Shown one piece after another: positions 1 to 7,674 of a stretch of 31,824 nt of DNA (position 1 is the first letter of the stretch; every line of letters starts with the position of its first letter). Position numbers and translations under genes: made by a program. Source of the DNA: a virus; the IMG/VR virus record IMGVR_UViG_3300033571_002828, positions 1 to 31,824 of that record, one strand, 5' to 3'. Under the pieces are notes generated by a model, which was given only the letters and a program-made list of their open reading frames with translations, was not told where the DNA came from and searched no databases.

Positions 1-87
1 TGCGCCGGCGCCGCCTGTGCCGCCATTTACTAGTCTACTAACAACCATGCTGGCACCCACAGCCACGATACTGCTGACCACAGTAAA
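1..87. repeat. Left copy of 87-bp terminal direct repeat
   Basis: These 87 bases are identical to 31738..31824. The J-like tail gene enters from the right end and continues in frame through this copy to a start codon at 153. The repeat therefore marks the closure point of a circular map of 31,737 bp. It may be an assembly overlap of a circular or permuted genome. A true short terminal repeat is less likely because it would lie inside a coding region. Confidence 0.97.
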
Positions 88-153
88 TGCCAGTGTGCCC
101 GCGGTTAAGAAAGCCCCTGCTACTGCTGCTCCAATCGCTGAAAAAATTGCCAT
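1..153 (-). CDS. Start of the J-like tail tip protein (5' part of gene crossing the circle junction)
   Basis: This is the 5' end of the gene that occupies 28867..31824. Reading down from ATG 153..151 gives a hydrophobic, Ala/Gly-rich start (MAIFSAIGAAVAGAFLTAG) that runs in frame into residues seen at the right end of the window. The first 24 codons (153..82) are unique to this side, and the rest lies in the terminal repeat. The full protein is 1007 residues. The preceding gene supplies an AAGGA ribosome site about 10 bases upstream, and only five bases separate its stop from this start. The apparent GTG start at 31818 is an internal valine. Confidence 0.93.
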   Translation of the reverse strand, partial: MAIFSAIGAAVAGAFLTAGTLAFTVVSSIVAVGASMVVSRLVNGGTGGAGA

Positions 154-158
154 ATCTT

Positions 159-608
159 TTAATCCTTTATATACAAGCGTTCTGCTAATCTAAAACCACG
201 CGACTCTAAATTTAGATTGCTGGTAGTTGACATTTCTGTCATGAAATATCCATCAATGCTGTTATTATTTAACAATTCCTGCGCTTGACGTTCGTAGGCA
301 ACAAATAACTTTGCCGCACCTACTCGGTGTCTATATTCTGGTTTTACATACCAAAACATTTCTCTCATACTAATTTTTTGTGGGAACCATATGTTAGGTT
401 CTCTTATTGCTGCCAATACTCCCACTACTTTATTGTCCGCTTCGTAAAGCCAAATGTAGCCCATGTGAGTTACGTTGAATAAAATCTTTGCGGCACGAGC
501 CCTATCAAAGCCATAGTCAATGTGATCTCCATATGCGCCTTCTCTAAAGTAATCTTCTAGTAAGTCACATATGGCTGCGAAGTCTGGTCGTTGTGCCTGT
601 CTAATCAT
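159..608 (-). CDS. GNAT-family N-acetyltransferase in the tail module
   Basis: A 149-residue protein with the look of a GNAT fold, which moves an acetyl group from acetyl-CoA to an amine. It starts MIRQAQRPDF and has the acidic helix ICDLLEDYF, a central strand with VVGVLAAI, the acetyl-CoA loop region around VKPEYRHRVGAAKL, and a C-terminal ESRGFRLAE segment. The substrate is unknown. The open frame extends upstream to 749, but those 47 residues only overlap the previous tail gene. ATG 608 is one base past that gene's stop (TAATATG), so coupled translation is likely. It lies between a minor tail gene and the J-like gene, a place where a structural or virion-modifying role is possible. Confidence 0.8.
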   Translation of the reverse strand: MIRQAQRPDFAAICDLLEDYFREGAYGDHIDYGFDRARAAKILFNVTHMGYIWLYEADNKVVGVLAAIREPNIWFPQKISMREMFWYVKPEYRHRVGAAKLFVAYERQAQELLNNNSIDGYFMTEMSTTSNLNLESRGFRLAERLYIKD

Positions 609-609
609 A

Positions 610-1416
610 TTAGTCGTATGGGTTGTAATTGTCTGCTGGAGGGTTTTTACTGCTGTCAGCACTGCCACCACCGCCGCTGCCTGCGCCACTGGTAGTGTTG
701 CCACCTGCGTCTTTACCAAAGTCAAACTGTGCGTTGTGTAGTGTTTCAATACGATTCATTGATTTGTCTGCGACAACACCCGAACCTAATACCAAATTAC
801 CCCAAACACCTTCGGCTGCGCTGAGTGTAATTTGTCTATCCAAATATCTATAGTTATAACTGCCGCGGTTTGTTCTACGACCACTTACACGATTTTCCAA
901 TACGCTTAATATGCTACTACAAGTCAGCGTAATGTTATGTGTAGTGCTGGGATTGGCGCTGTTTTGATCCATGTCTTCCTGCACAGCATAGTTATTGATA
1001 ATACCATTGAAACGTTGGAATATTTGTTTAATGCCACTTATTTCCTGCACTAATTGTGTAGTAGGATCAAAGAACACACGATAGACTTTGATGTTGCCAC
1101 CTTTAATCTGTGTGTCTAATATTAGATCCAAATAGCCTTCAGGAATAGCACTCAGCGTTATAGCCAATTCATCTACTGCGTTTTGTAAGTTGTTTTGTAT
1201 TTCACCTATGCTGAGAAAAGCACCGCAGGCAATAAATCTGTCTTCAAAAGCATCACCAGGATTTAGGTAAATGTCTTTGTAGCAATTACTGATGCGATAA
1301 GTGCGTTCTACTTTTGGGTTTGTATCGCCAGGTGCTTGCGGCTCTTGTGTAGTAAATTCTACAAGAGTGCCGTGCTCAATGACAATATCACCTAATGCTG
1401 GTATTGGTGTTGGCAT
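610..1416 (-). CDS. Minor tail protein, possible gpL-like hub or tip component
   Basis: A 268-residue protein between the 220-residue tail protein and the acetyltransferase, just before the J-like gene. In lambda-like tails this slot holds gpL-type tip assembly proteins, which is the basis of the call. The N-terminal half is mixed strand and helix with a short Cys-containing segment (RISNCYKDIY). After about residue 165 a second part carries RTNRGSYNYRYLD. The last 35 residues are low-complexity Gly/Ser/Asn. I do not recognise a catalytic motif. Its ATG overlaps the preceding stop in TAATG, so it is translationally coupled. Confidence 0.65.
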   Translation of the reverse strand: MPTPIPALGDIVIEHGTLVEFTTQEPQAPGDTNPKVERTYRISNCYKDIYLNPGDAFEDRFIACGAFLSIGEIQNNLQNAVDELAITLSAIPEGYLDLILDTQIKGGNIKVYRVFFDPTTQLVQEISGIKQIFQRFNGIINNYAVQEDMDQNSANPSTTHNITLTCSSILSVLENRVSGRRTNRGSYNYRYLDRQITLSAAEGVWGNLVLGSGVVADKSMNRIETLHNAQFDFGKDAGGNTTSGAGSGGGGSADSSKNPPADNYNPYD

Positions 1417-2078
1417 TATTCAATGACCTCCACTGCTTCAAATTCGCCGCCGAATTCCATTAGTTGGCCTGGTAAGATTCTATGCGTGGGCATCTTAGTT
1501 AAAACAACTTGCCATGTCACACCGCGGCCTACAATTACTTGTTGTGATGTAGGAGTATAGCTGGCTTGTTGAATATAACCTCTATCCACTATGGCTTTTT
1601 TAGTTGAATTAATGTATTGACTAACTACGTAAGGATACTTATGACCTACAGGCTGAAATATGTCTCCAGGACGCAACAAATCGTTGACTGCACCTGTGCC
1701 AGCAAATGTAAATTCATTACCGTTGACAGCACTGATTGTAACATTGTTTAATCTGTTATTCCCGGAGTTAAATGTGCCTAGGCCCATATAGCCCATGGCC
1801 CATGGTAAATTGTTTAGATTAATTTCGTGTATCTCTTGTCTATCACCATTAATCAATGGCTCTAGTCGCTGACGCCAGTCTGCCCATTTATAATAAGCCT
1901 GTGGCACTATGGTAAAGCGCCATGGACGCACCCAATTTCTGCCAGCAACAAACACACGGCCACTGCGAGCCATTGTGGTTGCTACTAGCTTTGATCTGTT
2001 AAATTCAATTGCCTGAGCATTGTTTACTATGTGTTGTAAACTGTTTGATGTTAAATTAAAAAATATGCTAAAAGCCAT
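1416..2078 (-). CDS. Tail protein following the tape measure, possibly distal-tail/gpM-like
   Basis: A 220-residue protein encoded directly after the tape measure gene. Stop and start overlap in TAATG, and GGAGAAGA serves as ribosome site inside the tape measure end. It begins MAFSIFFNLTSN and is rich in beta-strand-like segments, with no membrane segment or enzyme motif visible. The position is that of the small tip proteins that cap the tape measure and connect it to the baseplate (gpM or Dit types). The assignment rests on gene order, not on a recognised motif. Confidence 0.6.
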   Translation of the reverse strand: MAFSIFFNLTSNSLQHIVNNAQAIEFNRSKLVATTMARSGRVFVAGRNWVRPWRFTIVPQAYYKWADWRQRLEPLINGDRQEIHEINLNNLPWAMGYMGLGTFNSGNNRLNNVTISAVNGNEFTFAGTGAVNDLLRPGDIFQPVGHKYPYVVSQYINSTKKAIVDRGYIQQASYTPTSQQVIVGRGVTWQVVLTKMPTHRILPGQLMEFGGEFEAVEVIE

Positions 2079-5000
2079 TATCTTCTCCTACCTGCATTAG
2101 GCAAACCTTTACGTCCTTGTTCGGTGACGCTGTATATAAACTCTGGATCACGAGCAACCATACTTCTAAAACTGCTGGCATCAACTGCTTGTATGTTATA
2201 TGTAACCACAGTTTGATTGCTGCCACCTAGTGCTTCATTAGGCACTATTGTGCTGGCATTGCGAGGAATCATCAATTCTGGACCACGCTCGCCTACCAAT
2301 ATTGGTTTACCTATGCCAGGATTACCGCCATTAGCAAAGCCAAATATTTTACCTATGCCGCCGAAGATGCCGCCCAGGAAGCCACCGCCTCCTCCGCCGC
2401 CACCGCCAAATAGACCTGACAACATCTTCTTGGCTTGTATTCTAGCAAAGTCAGCGATAATGCTGTTAGCCAAATCTTTGAAACTTATCTTGCCTGTTTG
2501 AACAAACTTGACAAACGCATCTTCAAAGCCTTTGGTAAATGTTTCAAAGTATGTTCTACTTTGGTTGGCTGCGTTGAGTGCGTCTTCTGCGTATTTGCTA
2601 AAAGCATTTTCCCAACCAAATTCAAAACTATCACGTATTGCTTGGTCTTCTGCCACTGACTTTTGTTTAAGTTCAATTAACTTATTGATACCTGCGGTAG
2701 CATCATCTATTTCACGTTGACGACTTTGACGCAGTTCTTCACTGAGTTTCTTTTCATCACCATAACGATCCGCAATTTCACGTAGTTTGCCCTGTAGTTG
2801 ATTGCGTCCATCGATTTCAATGCTGATTCTACGACGAGCACTTTCGCCAATAGCACGATCCAAATTAAGTTGTTCTCTAACACCCGCAGTAAAGTCTTCA
2901 CCTTGACGTTGTAAGTCACGAGCAAATGCCAATGCGTTATACTTGGCTGTGGCTTCATCTAATGCCACTGCTTGCTGTCTTAGCGCATTTGTTTCAGCAT
3001 CTGTTTTACGTGCGAATGCTTCTGGGTTGCTGGTCTTTAACTGTTCTAGTTTTTCCAGTTCAGTAAACTGTCGGCCCAAGATACTTGTTTCCAAACCAAT
3101 TAATGTTGTATTGGTTTCTCTGGCAATGCGTTCTGCTGTTAGCGTGCCTGTTAGTCTATCACGCTCCACAGCCTGTGCTCGTAGTTGTTCAATCTCGGCT
3201 GCTGTTTTATTTCTAAAGTCACCTGCTGCCTGCGCTTGGTTAAACTTTTCTTGTTCTGTTGTGCTGTAACCTAAAACTTGTGCGCGGAGATTTTCCAAGT
3301 CTACTAACTGCTTTAGGTTTTGTAGTTCAATGCGATCCTGTGCCGCACGATCTTGTTTAGCCTGTAGAGCAGCAATGACACCTGACACTTCTGCTTCTGT
3401 TCTGTCTTCTATGGCCTTAATCTGTTGATTGTATATAGGTATTAGATATTGTTCATCCTTGCCCAAACTGGCACGCTTTTGTTTCAATTGGTCAATAGTG
3501 TCTGCCACTTGTTGACGAACTTCATTGGTAGTTCTAAGAACTTCTGCTTCTGTATCACTTAGGCCAATGGCTTGACGATCCAAGTTAAGTTGTTCTCTAC
3601 GCTTTTGTAAGTTGTCCTGTAGTGCCAAGCCTATTTCTTGTATTTGTTTAATGGCATTGCTACGTGCTGTGGTATCTACATCTCTGCCTGCGTTTGCGGG
3701 GCTTGAATCCATGCCACCACCGACAACGCCAGCACCTGTGGCCACTGCTACGCCTTCGCCGGGCATGGCTAATCTATTCTTGTTTAGTTGATCCAGTTTG
3801 GCAATGCGTTCTCGCTCTTCACGAGCATCACGAAGTTTCTTAACTAAATCATCAGCACCTAGGACATCTGCTAATTTGTCACCGGCAAAGCCGCCGGCTA
3901 GTCCACCCAATAACGTGCCCAATGGCCCTAATGCGCTGCCTAATGCTGCACCTAGGCCTGCTCCACCCAGTGATCCTATCAGTGATATCACGCCCTCTGT
4001 GACTCTACTTAATATATTCATGGCAGCATCGCCAAAGTTGTCAAATAATTGGCTTGCTGTATAGATACCAGCGCCGATACTACCAATTAATACAACCATG
4101 CCACGTAATGCGGTTAAAAATCCGCCGGATACTCTAAATGCGCTGGTTAATGCCTGTCCCCATGTTCTAGTCTTGGCTGCTACTTGGCCGGCAGCATCGG
4201 CCGTGGCTGCTATCGGCGCTCTAAATTTACCTAAGGCTGTTATTATAGCGGCAGCACCTCTACCAATAACGCCAATGTATCTTACTACTAACAATAAGCC
4301 GCCCACTGCGCCCACAGCAGCCAAGGCCACTGCCAATAATTTAACTGTGGTTATTAGACTATCAATTTCTTCTTTGCTACGGCTCAGTGTGTCAGCAAAC
4401 TTACTAAACTGTTCAATAATGGGCGCAAAGCCACTTAACAATGCTAGACGTAGATTGGCAAATGCCTTTTCCAGTTTACCATTTAGTTCTGCGGCTTTAG
4501 CAACACTGGCTGCGTAAGCGTCACCTTCACCACGTGTGGCTTTTAATTCATCTAATAACTGTCTAGGATTAACTGTTCTAAAACTCTTACCAAAGAACTC
4601 TACCATTAAGGCTGTGCGCTGTGCGCCTGCTTCCATTTTGGCCAGTTCTTCCAGCGTAGAGATCATGAACTGCTCATCGCTTTGTGTGCGTAATTGTTCT
4701 AACGTTAAACCTAGGCCTAGGAATTTGTTCTGTGCTTGTATGCTGCCTTCAGCGGCATCATTAATTGCCTGTGTAAACTTAATGATACCTGTTGTAGCAT
4801 CTGTAGGTGCGCCACCACTTTGCTCCAATGCTGTTCTAAATTCTACAAGTCTGCCCACAGCAATACCAGTGCTGTTGCTTAGATCATCTAATTCATCTGC
4901 TAGAGCAAATACACTACGACCAATGGCAGCAAATGCGGCACCTGCCAATACTGTTTTTAATCTACCAAATTGCTTGCTAACGCCATCAATAGTCTTGTCC

Positions 5001-5122
5001 AGTTTATTGATACTGCGTTCACTTGACTCGGCAAATTGCTTAGTGGCTCGTTCCGCTGTTTTGACATCATTAAGGTATTTTTTGTTGTCTACTTCTAAAA
5101 CAACACGGATATTACTTGCCAT
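2078..5122 (-). CDS. Tail tape measure protein
   Basis: A 1014-residue protein and the longest gene after the tail chaperones, as expected for the ruler that sets tail length and exits with the DNA. The N-terminal part is helical (around KKYLNDVKTAERATKQFAES). Hydrophobic segments lie at about 250-300 and 335-420 and could insert in the host membrane. A long coiled-coil region rich in Gln, Glu and Arg occupies about 485-850. The C-terminus has a helix-Gly patch (LSGLFGGGGGGGGG) followed by the typical ending with PILVGERGPELMIP. In lambda-like phages the C-terminal part is cleaved; no cleavage can be shown here. Confidence 0.95.
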   Translation of the reverse strand: MASNIRVVLEVDNKKYLNDVKTAERATKQFAESSERSINKLDKTIDGVSKQFGRLKTVLAGAAFAAIGRSVFALADELDDLSNSTGIAVGRLVEFRTALEQSGGAPTDATTGIIKFTQAINDAAEGSIQAQNKFLGLGLTLEQLRTQSDEQFMISTLEELAKMEAGAQRTALMVEFFGKSFRTVNPRQLLDELKATRGEGDAYAASVAKAAELNGKLEKAFANLRLALLSGFAPIIEQFSKFADTLSRSKEEIDSLITTVKLLAVALAAVGAVGGLLLVVRYIGVIGRGAAAIITALGKFRAPIAATADAAGQVAAKTRTWGQALTSAFRVSGGFLTALRGMVVLIGSIGAGIYTASQLFDNFGDAAMNILSRVTEGVISLIGSLGGAGLGAALGSALGPLGTLLGGLAGGFAGDKLADVLGADDLVKKLRDAREERERIAKLDQLNKNRLAMPGEGVAVATGAGVVGGGMDSSPANAGRDVDTTARSNAIKQIQEIGLALQDNLQKRREQLNLDRQAIGLSDTEAEVLRTTNEVRQQVADTIDQLKQKRASLGKDEQYLIPIYNQQIKAIEDRTEAEVSGVIAALQAKQDRAAQDRIELQNLKQLVDLENLRAQVLGYSTTEQEKFNQAQAAGDFRNKTAAEIEQLRAQAVERDRLTGTLTAERIARETNTTLIGLETSILGRQFTELEKLEQLKTSNPEAFARKTDAETNALRQQAVALDEATAKYNALAFARDLQRQGEDFTAGVREQLNLDRAIGESARRRISIEIDGRNQLQGKLREIADRYGDEKKLSEELRQSRQREIDDATAGINKLIELKQKSVAEDQAIRDSFEFGWENAFSKYAEDALNAANQSRTYFETFTKGFEDAFVKFVQTGKISFKDLANSIIADFARIQAKKMLSGLFGGGGGGGGGFLGGIFGGIGKIFGFANGGNPGIGKPILVGERGPELMIPRNASTIVPNEALGGSNQTVVTYNIQAVDASSFRSMVARDPEFIYSVTEQGRKGLPNAGRRR

Positions 5123-5123
5123 A

Positions 5124-5408
5124 TCACAACCCCTTTAATCTACGATCCACTTCTTTTTGGATCCATTGTTCTGTGGGCCCTGTCATTCCTTGACGAGCCT
5201 GCTTACTACGACCATCATCTAACTGCTGACTGTAGGCATAATCAGCAATAATTTTTGTGTCTCTTAATACTGTATTTCTGCGAGCATTGCCACTACGCAC
5301 AGGTGTATTCTTAACAAACTCTGCGTGTGCGTCTTCAGGTAGACTGTCAAATCTTTTAACAAGACTCTGCATCTGTTTATTAAAACTGCGTAGGTCAATC
5401 TTTGCCAT
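5124..5408 (-). CDS. Small minor tail protein, HK97 gp10-like in appearance
   Basis: A 94-residue basic protein between the chaperone extension and the tape measure gene. Its first 14 bases overlap the end of the preceding frame, and its stop abuts the tape measure start (TGATATG). The segment TPVRSGNARRNT followed by IIADYAYSQQLDDGRS and QARQGMTGPTEQWI resembles the tail completion proteins of the HK97 gp10 type, which have a similar RTG/RSGN motif and a Tyr-rich strand. That family usually sits before the tail tube gene, so this position is a little unusual. The role is inferred from look and neighbourhood. Confidence 0.6.
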   Translation of the reverse strand: MAKIDLRSFNKQMQSLVKRFDSLPEDAHAEFVKNTPVRSGNARRNTVLRDTKIIADYAYSQQLDDGRSKQARQGMTGPTEQWIQKEVDRRLKGL

Positions 5409-5607
5409 GTAGTATATTCAATAAATCGTCCTGAGTATAATCTGTGGGATTGTATGCTGTGTTTTTACCGCTTGCTTTATCATTTAAGTAATTACGATAG
5501 CCTATAGCAGTATCGGCAACAAAGATATCAAAAGTAGTAGCATTACGCATAACTTCACTTGGTAATTGTCCATATCTTTCTGCCATTGTATCAATCAATA
5601 TAATCAT
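5395..5607 (-). CDS. Downstream (T) part of the tail assembly chaperone, read by -1 frameshift
   Basis: Seventy codons from the ATG at 5607, but this frame is open without a stop back to the GGGAAAG slip site at 5655..5649. Slippage there joins the 100-residue upstream protein to VTQEQVPEGS and onward, giving a 184-residue fusion. This mirrors lambda G and GT, where the fused form binds the tape measure through the T part and recruits tail tube subunits. Starting at the internal ATG is possible, but I see no convincing ribosome site for it. The frame ends inside the start of the next gene. Confidence 0.82.
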   Translation of the reverse strand: MIILIDTMAERYGQLPSEVMRNATTFDIFVADTAIGYRNYLNDKASGKNTAYNPTDYTQDDLLNILHGKD

Positions 5608-5645
5608 ACTCAGTTCAGCAGACCCCTCTGGGACCTGCTCTTGCG

Positions 5646-5948
5646 TTACTTTCCCAGGCGTTCTACCACAGCACCAATAACTGTAATCATTACATCGTTG
5701 GGTAGTGCTTCGCCTTCTTTGACAACTTTAGTGCCATCTTCATTTAGAATCAAGTCATTGACCATGCGGATCATTTCCCCATAGTTATCTGTGCCTGTAG
5801 TTGCCATTTTAATAAACTGGTCAATGGGCTGACGATCCCAAATCCAAAATTCTAGTTCGTCTCCATAGACTTCAACAATCTCAGGTTTGTCTATAGTGAC
5901 TTTAATTAGTTGCGGCTTGCTAGCCAATTGTGTAAGTTTCAATGCCAT
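5646..5948 (-). CDS. Tail assembly chaperone (gpG-like)
   Basis: A 100-residue acidic protein between the tail tube and tape measure genes, the standard slot for the chaperone that coats the tape measure during tail assembly. It begins MALKLTQLAS, contains ELEFWIWDRQPIDQFIK, and ends VVERLGK just before TAA. The last codons CTG GGA AAG carry a lambda-type slippery heptamer, so a fraction of ribosomes should make the longer GT form. The family is assigned from length, position and frameshift rather than from a catalytic motif. Confidence 0.82.
   Translation of the reverse strand: MALKLTQLASKPQLIKVTIDKPEIVEVYGDELEFWIWDRQPIDQFIKMATTGTDNYGEMIRMVNDLILNEDGTKVVKEGEALPNDVMITVIGAVVERLGK
5649..5655 (-). 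other. Programmed -1 frameshift site GGGAAAG
   Basis: On the minus strand the last sense codons of the gpG-like gene read CTG GGA AAG before TAA, placing a G GGA AAG heptamer in the correct phase for tandem slippage. The same heptamer is used in lambda G/GT. The -1 frame beyond it is open and continues into the frame ending at 5395. Rate and any stimulatory structure cannot be judged by eye. Confidence 0.88.
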
Positions 5949-5951
5949 ATC

Positions 5952-6122
5952 TTATTCTCCAATCTTATCTTTTAAGTGATGTATTACGCTTAATAGAAAG
6001 CGTAAGCGAGCGTCTGCTTGTTCTAGATCTTTTCTAGCGCATTTTACTTCTGCTATAGCTTTGGCTGCTTCAGCCTCCATACTGCGGAGAAGTTGCTCTG
6101 TGTTTAACGTATCAAAAATCAT
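5952..6122 (-). CDS. Small helical protein of unknown function after the tail tube gene
   Basis: A 56-residue protein, mostly one long helix with coiled-coil character (SMEAEAAKAIAEVKCARKDL), ending DKIGE. The frame is open to 6155, but that start would sit on the U-tract of the terminator. ATG 6122 has a GGAGGA ribosome site six bases upstream and is chosen instead. It follows the terminator after the tail tube gene, so it would be made from read-through or an unseen promoter. No family is recognised. Confidence 0.7.
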   Translation of the reverse strand: MIFDTLNTEQLLRSMEAEAAKAIAEVKCARKDLEQADARLRFLLSVIHHLKDKIGE

Positions 6123-6155
6123 AATCAGTCCTCCAGGACATGAATATTTAGCCAT

Positions 6156-6178
6156 AAAAAAGGCACCCGAAGGTGCCT
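6156..6178 (-). terminator. Intrinsic terminator after the tail tube gene
   Basis: On the minus strand a 7-bp perfect stem AGGCACC/GGTGCCT closes a TTCG tetraloop (UUCG in RNA) and is followed by TTTTT. It lies 21 bases past the stop of the major tail gene and before the chaperone and tape measure genes. It probably limits how much of the highly expressed head and tail tube transcript continues downstream. Confidence 0.93.
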
Positions 6179-6198
6179 AGGCCACTTGTCTCCTAATA

Positions 6199-6750
6199 TT
6201 AGGATGCTAGTGTAGAAGTGAACTTGATGTAATCGCCGTTAACTTCAACAGTGATTGGACTTACCCAAACTGGGCTGTCCGCACTTACTGTAGGTGCTAG
6301 AGCACTGATAAAACCTGTGCCCATGAGCACGTTTTTATCAATAACACCTTCTGGAGCGATTAAGAATGCAATCGCTGTTCTGTCGTTGGACAGTTTGAAG
6401 ATGCCGTCATCGTCTGCTAGAGCGCCACCACCGGTTCCCCAGAATGTGGTTGGATCTAGAACGAAGTTGCCGCTTAGACTGTTAGTGGCGTTAGTTGTAA
6501 TAACGTTTTCACCACTCTGGTCAAGCTGCTTCCAGCGGAATGAACCGTTGGCGTTGTTGATGGTTACGTCTTGTAACCCGGGCACTACGATTGGACCATT
6601 TGCTGTTGTTAATGTAATTGCACCAGTAGATGCGTTTACAGCAGTATAAAAGTCTGCTTCAACAGGAGTTCCAGGAGTAGTAGCATCCGCGTCTTTGATA
6701 ATGAACAACTTTACGCGGTTTAATGCGCTTGATGCGTTAATATAAGCCAT
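6199..6750 (-). CDS. Major tail tube protein
   Basis: A 183-residue acidic, Thr/Asn/Gly-rich, strand-rich protein beginning MAYINASSAL and ending FTSTLAS. It lies after the head-tail connector genes and before the gpG/GT chaperones, the standard position of the tail tube subunit. A good AAGGAAAAA ribosome site precedes ATG 6750, and a strong terminator follows the stop, both fitting an abundant structural protein. Family assignment is from order, size and composition. Confidence 0.78.
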   Translation of the reverse strand: MAYINASSALNRVKLFIIKDADATTPGTPVEADFYTAVNASTGAITLTTANGPIVVPGLQDVTINNANGSFRWKQLDQSGENVITTNATNSLSGNFVLDPTTFWGTGGGALADDDGIFKLSNDRTAIAFLIAPEGVIDKNVLMGTGFISALAPTVSADSPVWVSPITVEVNGDYIKFTSTLAS

Positions 6751-6761
6751 GTGCTTTTTCC

Positions 6762-7157
6762 TTATGCTATTTGGTAATATCTATACTCAAACTCATAGAC
6801 AACTCTGTCGTCATCTATTGTAGTGGTATAGTCAAACTCTTTTCTAAAAGAATTTGTAATGTCTGCTTGCTTTAGTGCGGCACTGATTGTAGTAAGTGCC
6901 GCGTCTAAATCCGGATTGCGGTTCTTTGCGTCCACTGCTAGGTAGCCACGAACGTAGGTAATCTGTTGATTTACATCGCTGGATTCATCCAGTGTGTTGA
7001 TGAGAATATCCTGCTCTGTGAAAGGTTCATCGAGATAAACCTTACGCATGTTGCGAATATAGTTAGCACTACCGCCTTGTTCAAACGGCAACTCTTGACT
7101 AGTCTTTATGGAACCGGTTAAGTTTGCTGTTAAAAAATTAAGTAATTGTGCTCTCAT
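6762..7157 (-). CDS. Tail terminator or tail completion protein
   Basis: A 131-residue protein between the connector and the tail tube gene. It contains VYLDEPFTEQD, a middle stretch with VRGYLAVDAKNRNP, and a C-terminal strand pattern ending VVYEFEYRYYQIA. This position and size match tail terminator proteins that cap the tube next to the head. It overlaps the preceding gene by four bases (ATGA), so translation is coupled. The identification is by position; no diagnostic residue is known to me. Confidence 0.6.
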   Translation of the reverse strand: MRAQLLNFLTANLTGSIKTSQELPFEQGGSANYIRNMRKVYLDEPFTEQDILINTLDESSDVNQQITYVRGYLAVDAKNRNPDLDAALTTISAALKQADITNSFRKEFDYTTTIDDDRVVYEFEYRYYQIA

Positions 7158-7654
7158 CTTACTCTCACTAGGTTAACACGATTGGGCTGCTTTTCGGCAG
7201 TTTCAACTGTGCCATCTGCGTCATAATCATACCAGGATCCATCTTCAACTAATTCTTTAAACAAAGCCATGAACTGGTCCTTGTTAAAGTTAATCTTAGC
7301 AACATCTGCTTCGTTACTCCAGTCTGCTACACGTGGTAACAAGTATTCTGCCATAACAAAGTAAATGTTTAGATCTTTGAAATCTTGCTCGCTGCCTTTG
7401 ATTCTCAATGGGTTAACATCTGGAAGCAGTCTTAGGTCGCGCTGCAAACTATTGTCTCTTTTGAATTGATAGTCTGCCCACCAGCCAGTGGATTTTAGTT
7501 TTGATAAAATCCTATCACTGGCCTGTGCAAGAAGGTCGTTTACCTGTAATTCAGTGATGCCTTCATTGGCTTCAAAGAAACGCTGGTCCCTAGCAGTTAC
7601 TTCACTGTAAACTGCGAAACTTACAAATGCGTTATTAACAATATTAAATGCCAT
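7154..7654 (-). CDS. Head-tail connector (adaptor) protein
   Basis: A 166-residue, mainly helical protein encoded right after the capsid gene. Helices with LLAQASDRILSKL and YFVMAEYLLPRVADW, plus a C-terminal acidic stretch DYDADGTVETAEK, are visible. The first gene after the capsid usually encodes the adaptor that binds under the portal, which is the basis of this call. AAGGAAGGA lies upstream of ATG 7654. No enzyme motif is seen. Confidence 0.6.
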   Translation of the reverse strand: MAFNIVNNAFVSFAVYSEVTARDQRFFEANEGITELQVNDLLAQASDRILSKLKSTGWWADYQFKRDNSLQRDLRLLPDVNPLRIKGSEQDFKDLNIYFVMAEYLLPRVADWSNEADVAKINFNKDQFMALFKELVEDGSWYDYDADGTVETAEKQPNRVNLVRVR

Positions 7655-7674
7655 CTGCTAGGGTCCTTCCTTAA

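Noticed and set aside
1-87. att site or transposon end repeat
   Set aside because: The repeat is inside an unbroken gene when joined, and no integrase or transposase is present.
609-749. N-terminal extension of the acetyltransferase frame
   Set aside because: It is low-complexity sequence overlapping the real tail gene, and the GNAT domain begins at ATG 608 next to that gene's stop.
4098-5138. Long plus-strand frames opposite the tape measure, fibres and capsid genes
   Set aside because: They mirror real minus-strand genes, have no ribosome sites or promoters, and their composition (Ser/Pro/Leu/Cys-rich) is typical of shadow frames.
6123-6155. Earlier start of the 56-residue gene
   Set aside because: It lies on the terminator U-tract, while ATG 6122 has a strong ribosome site.
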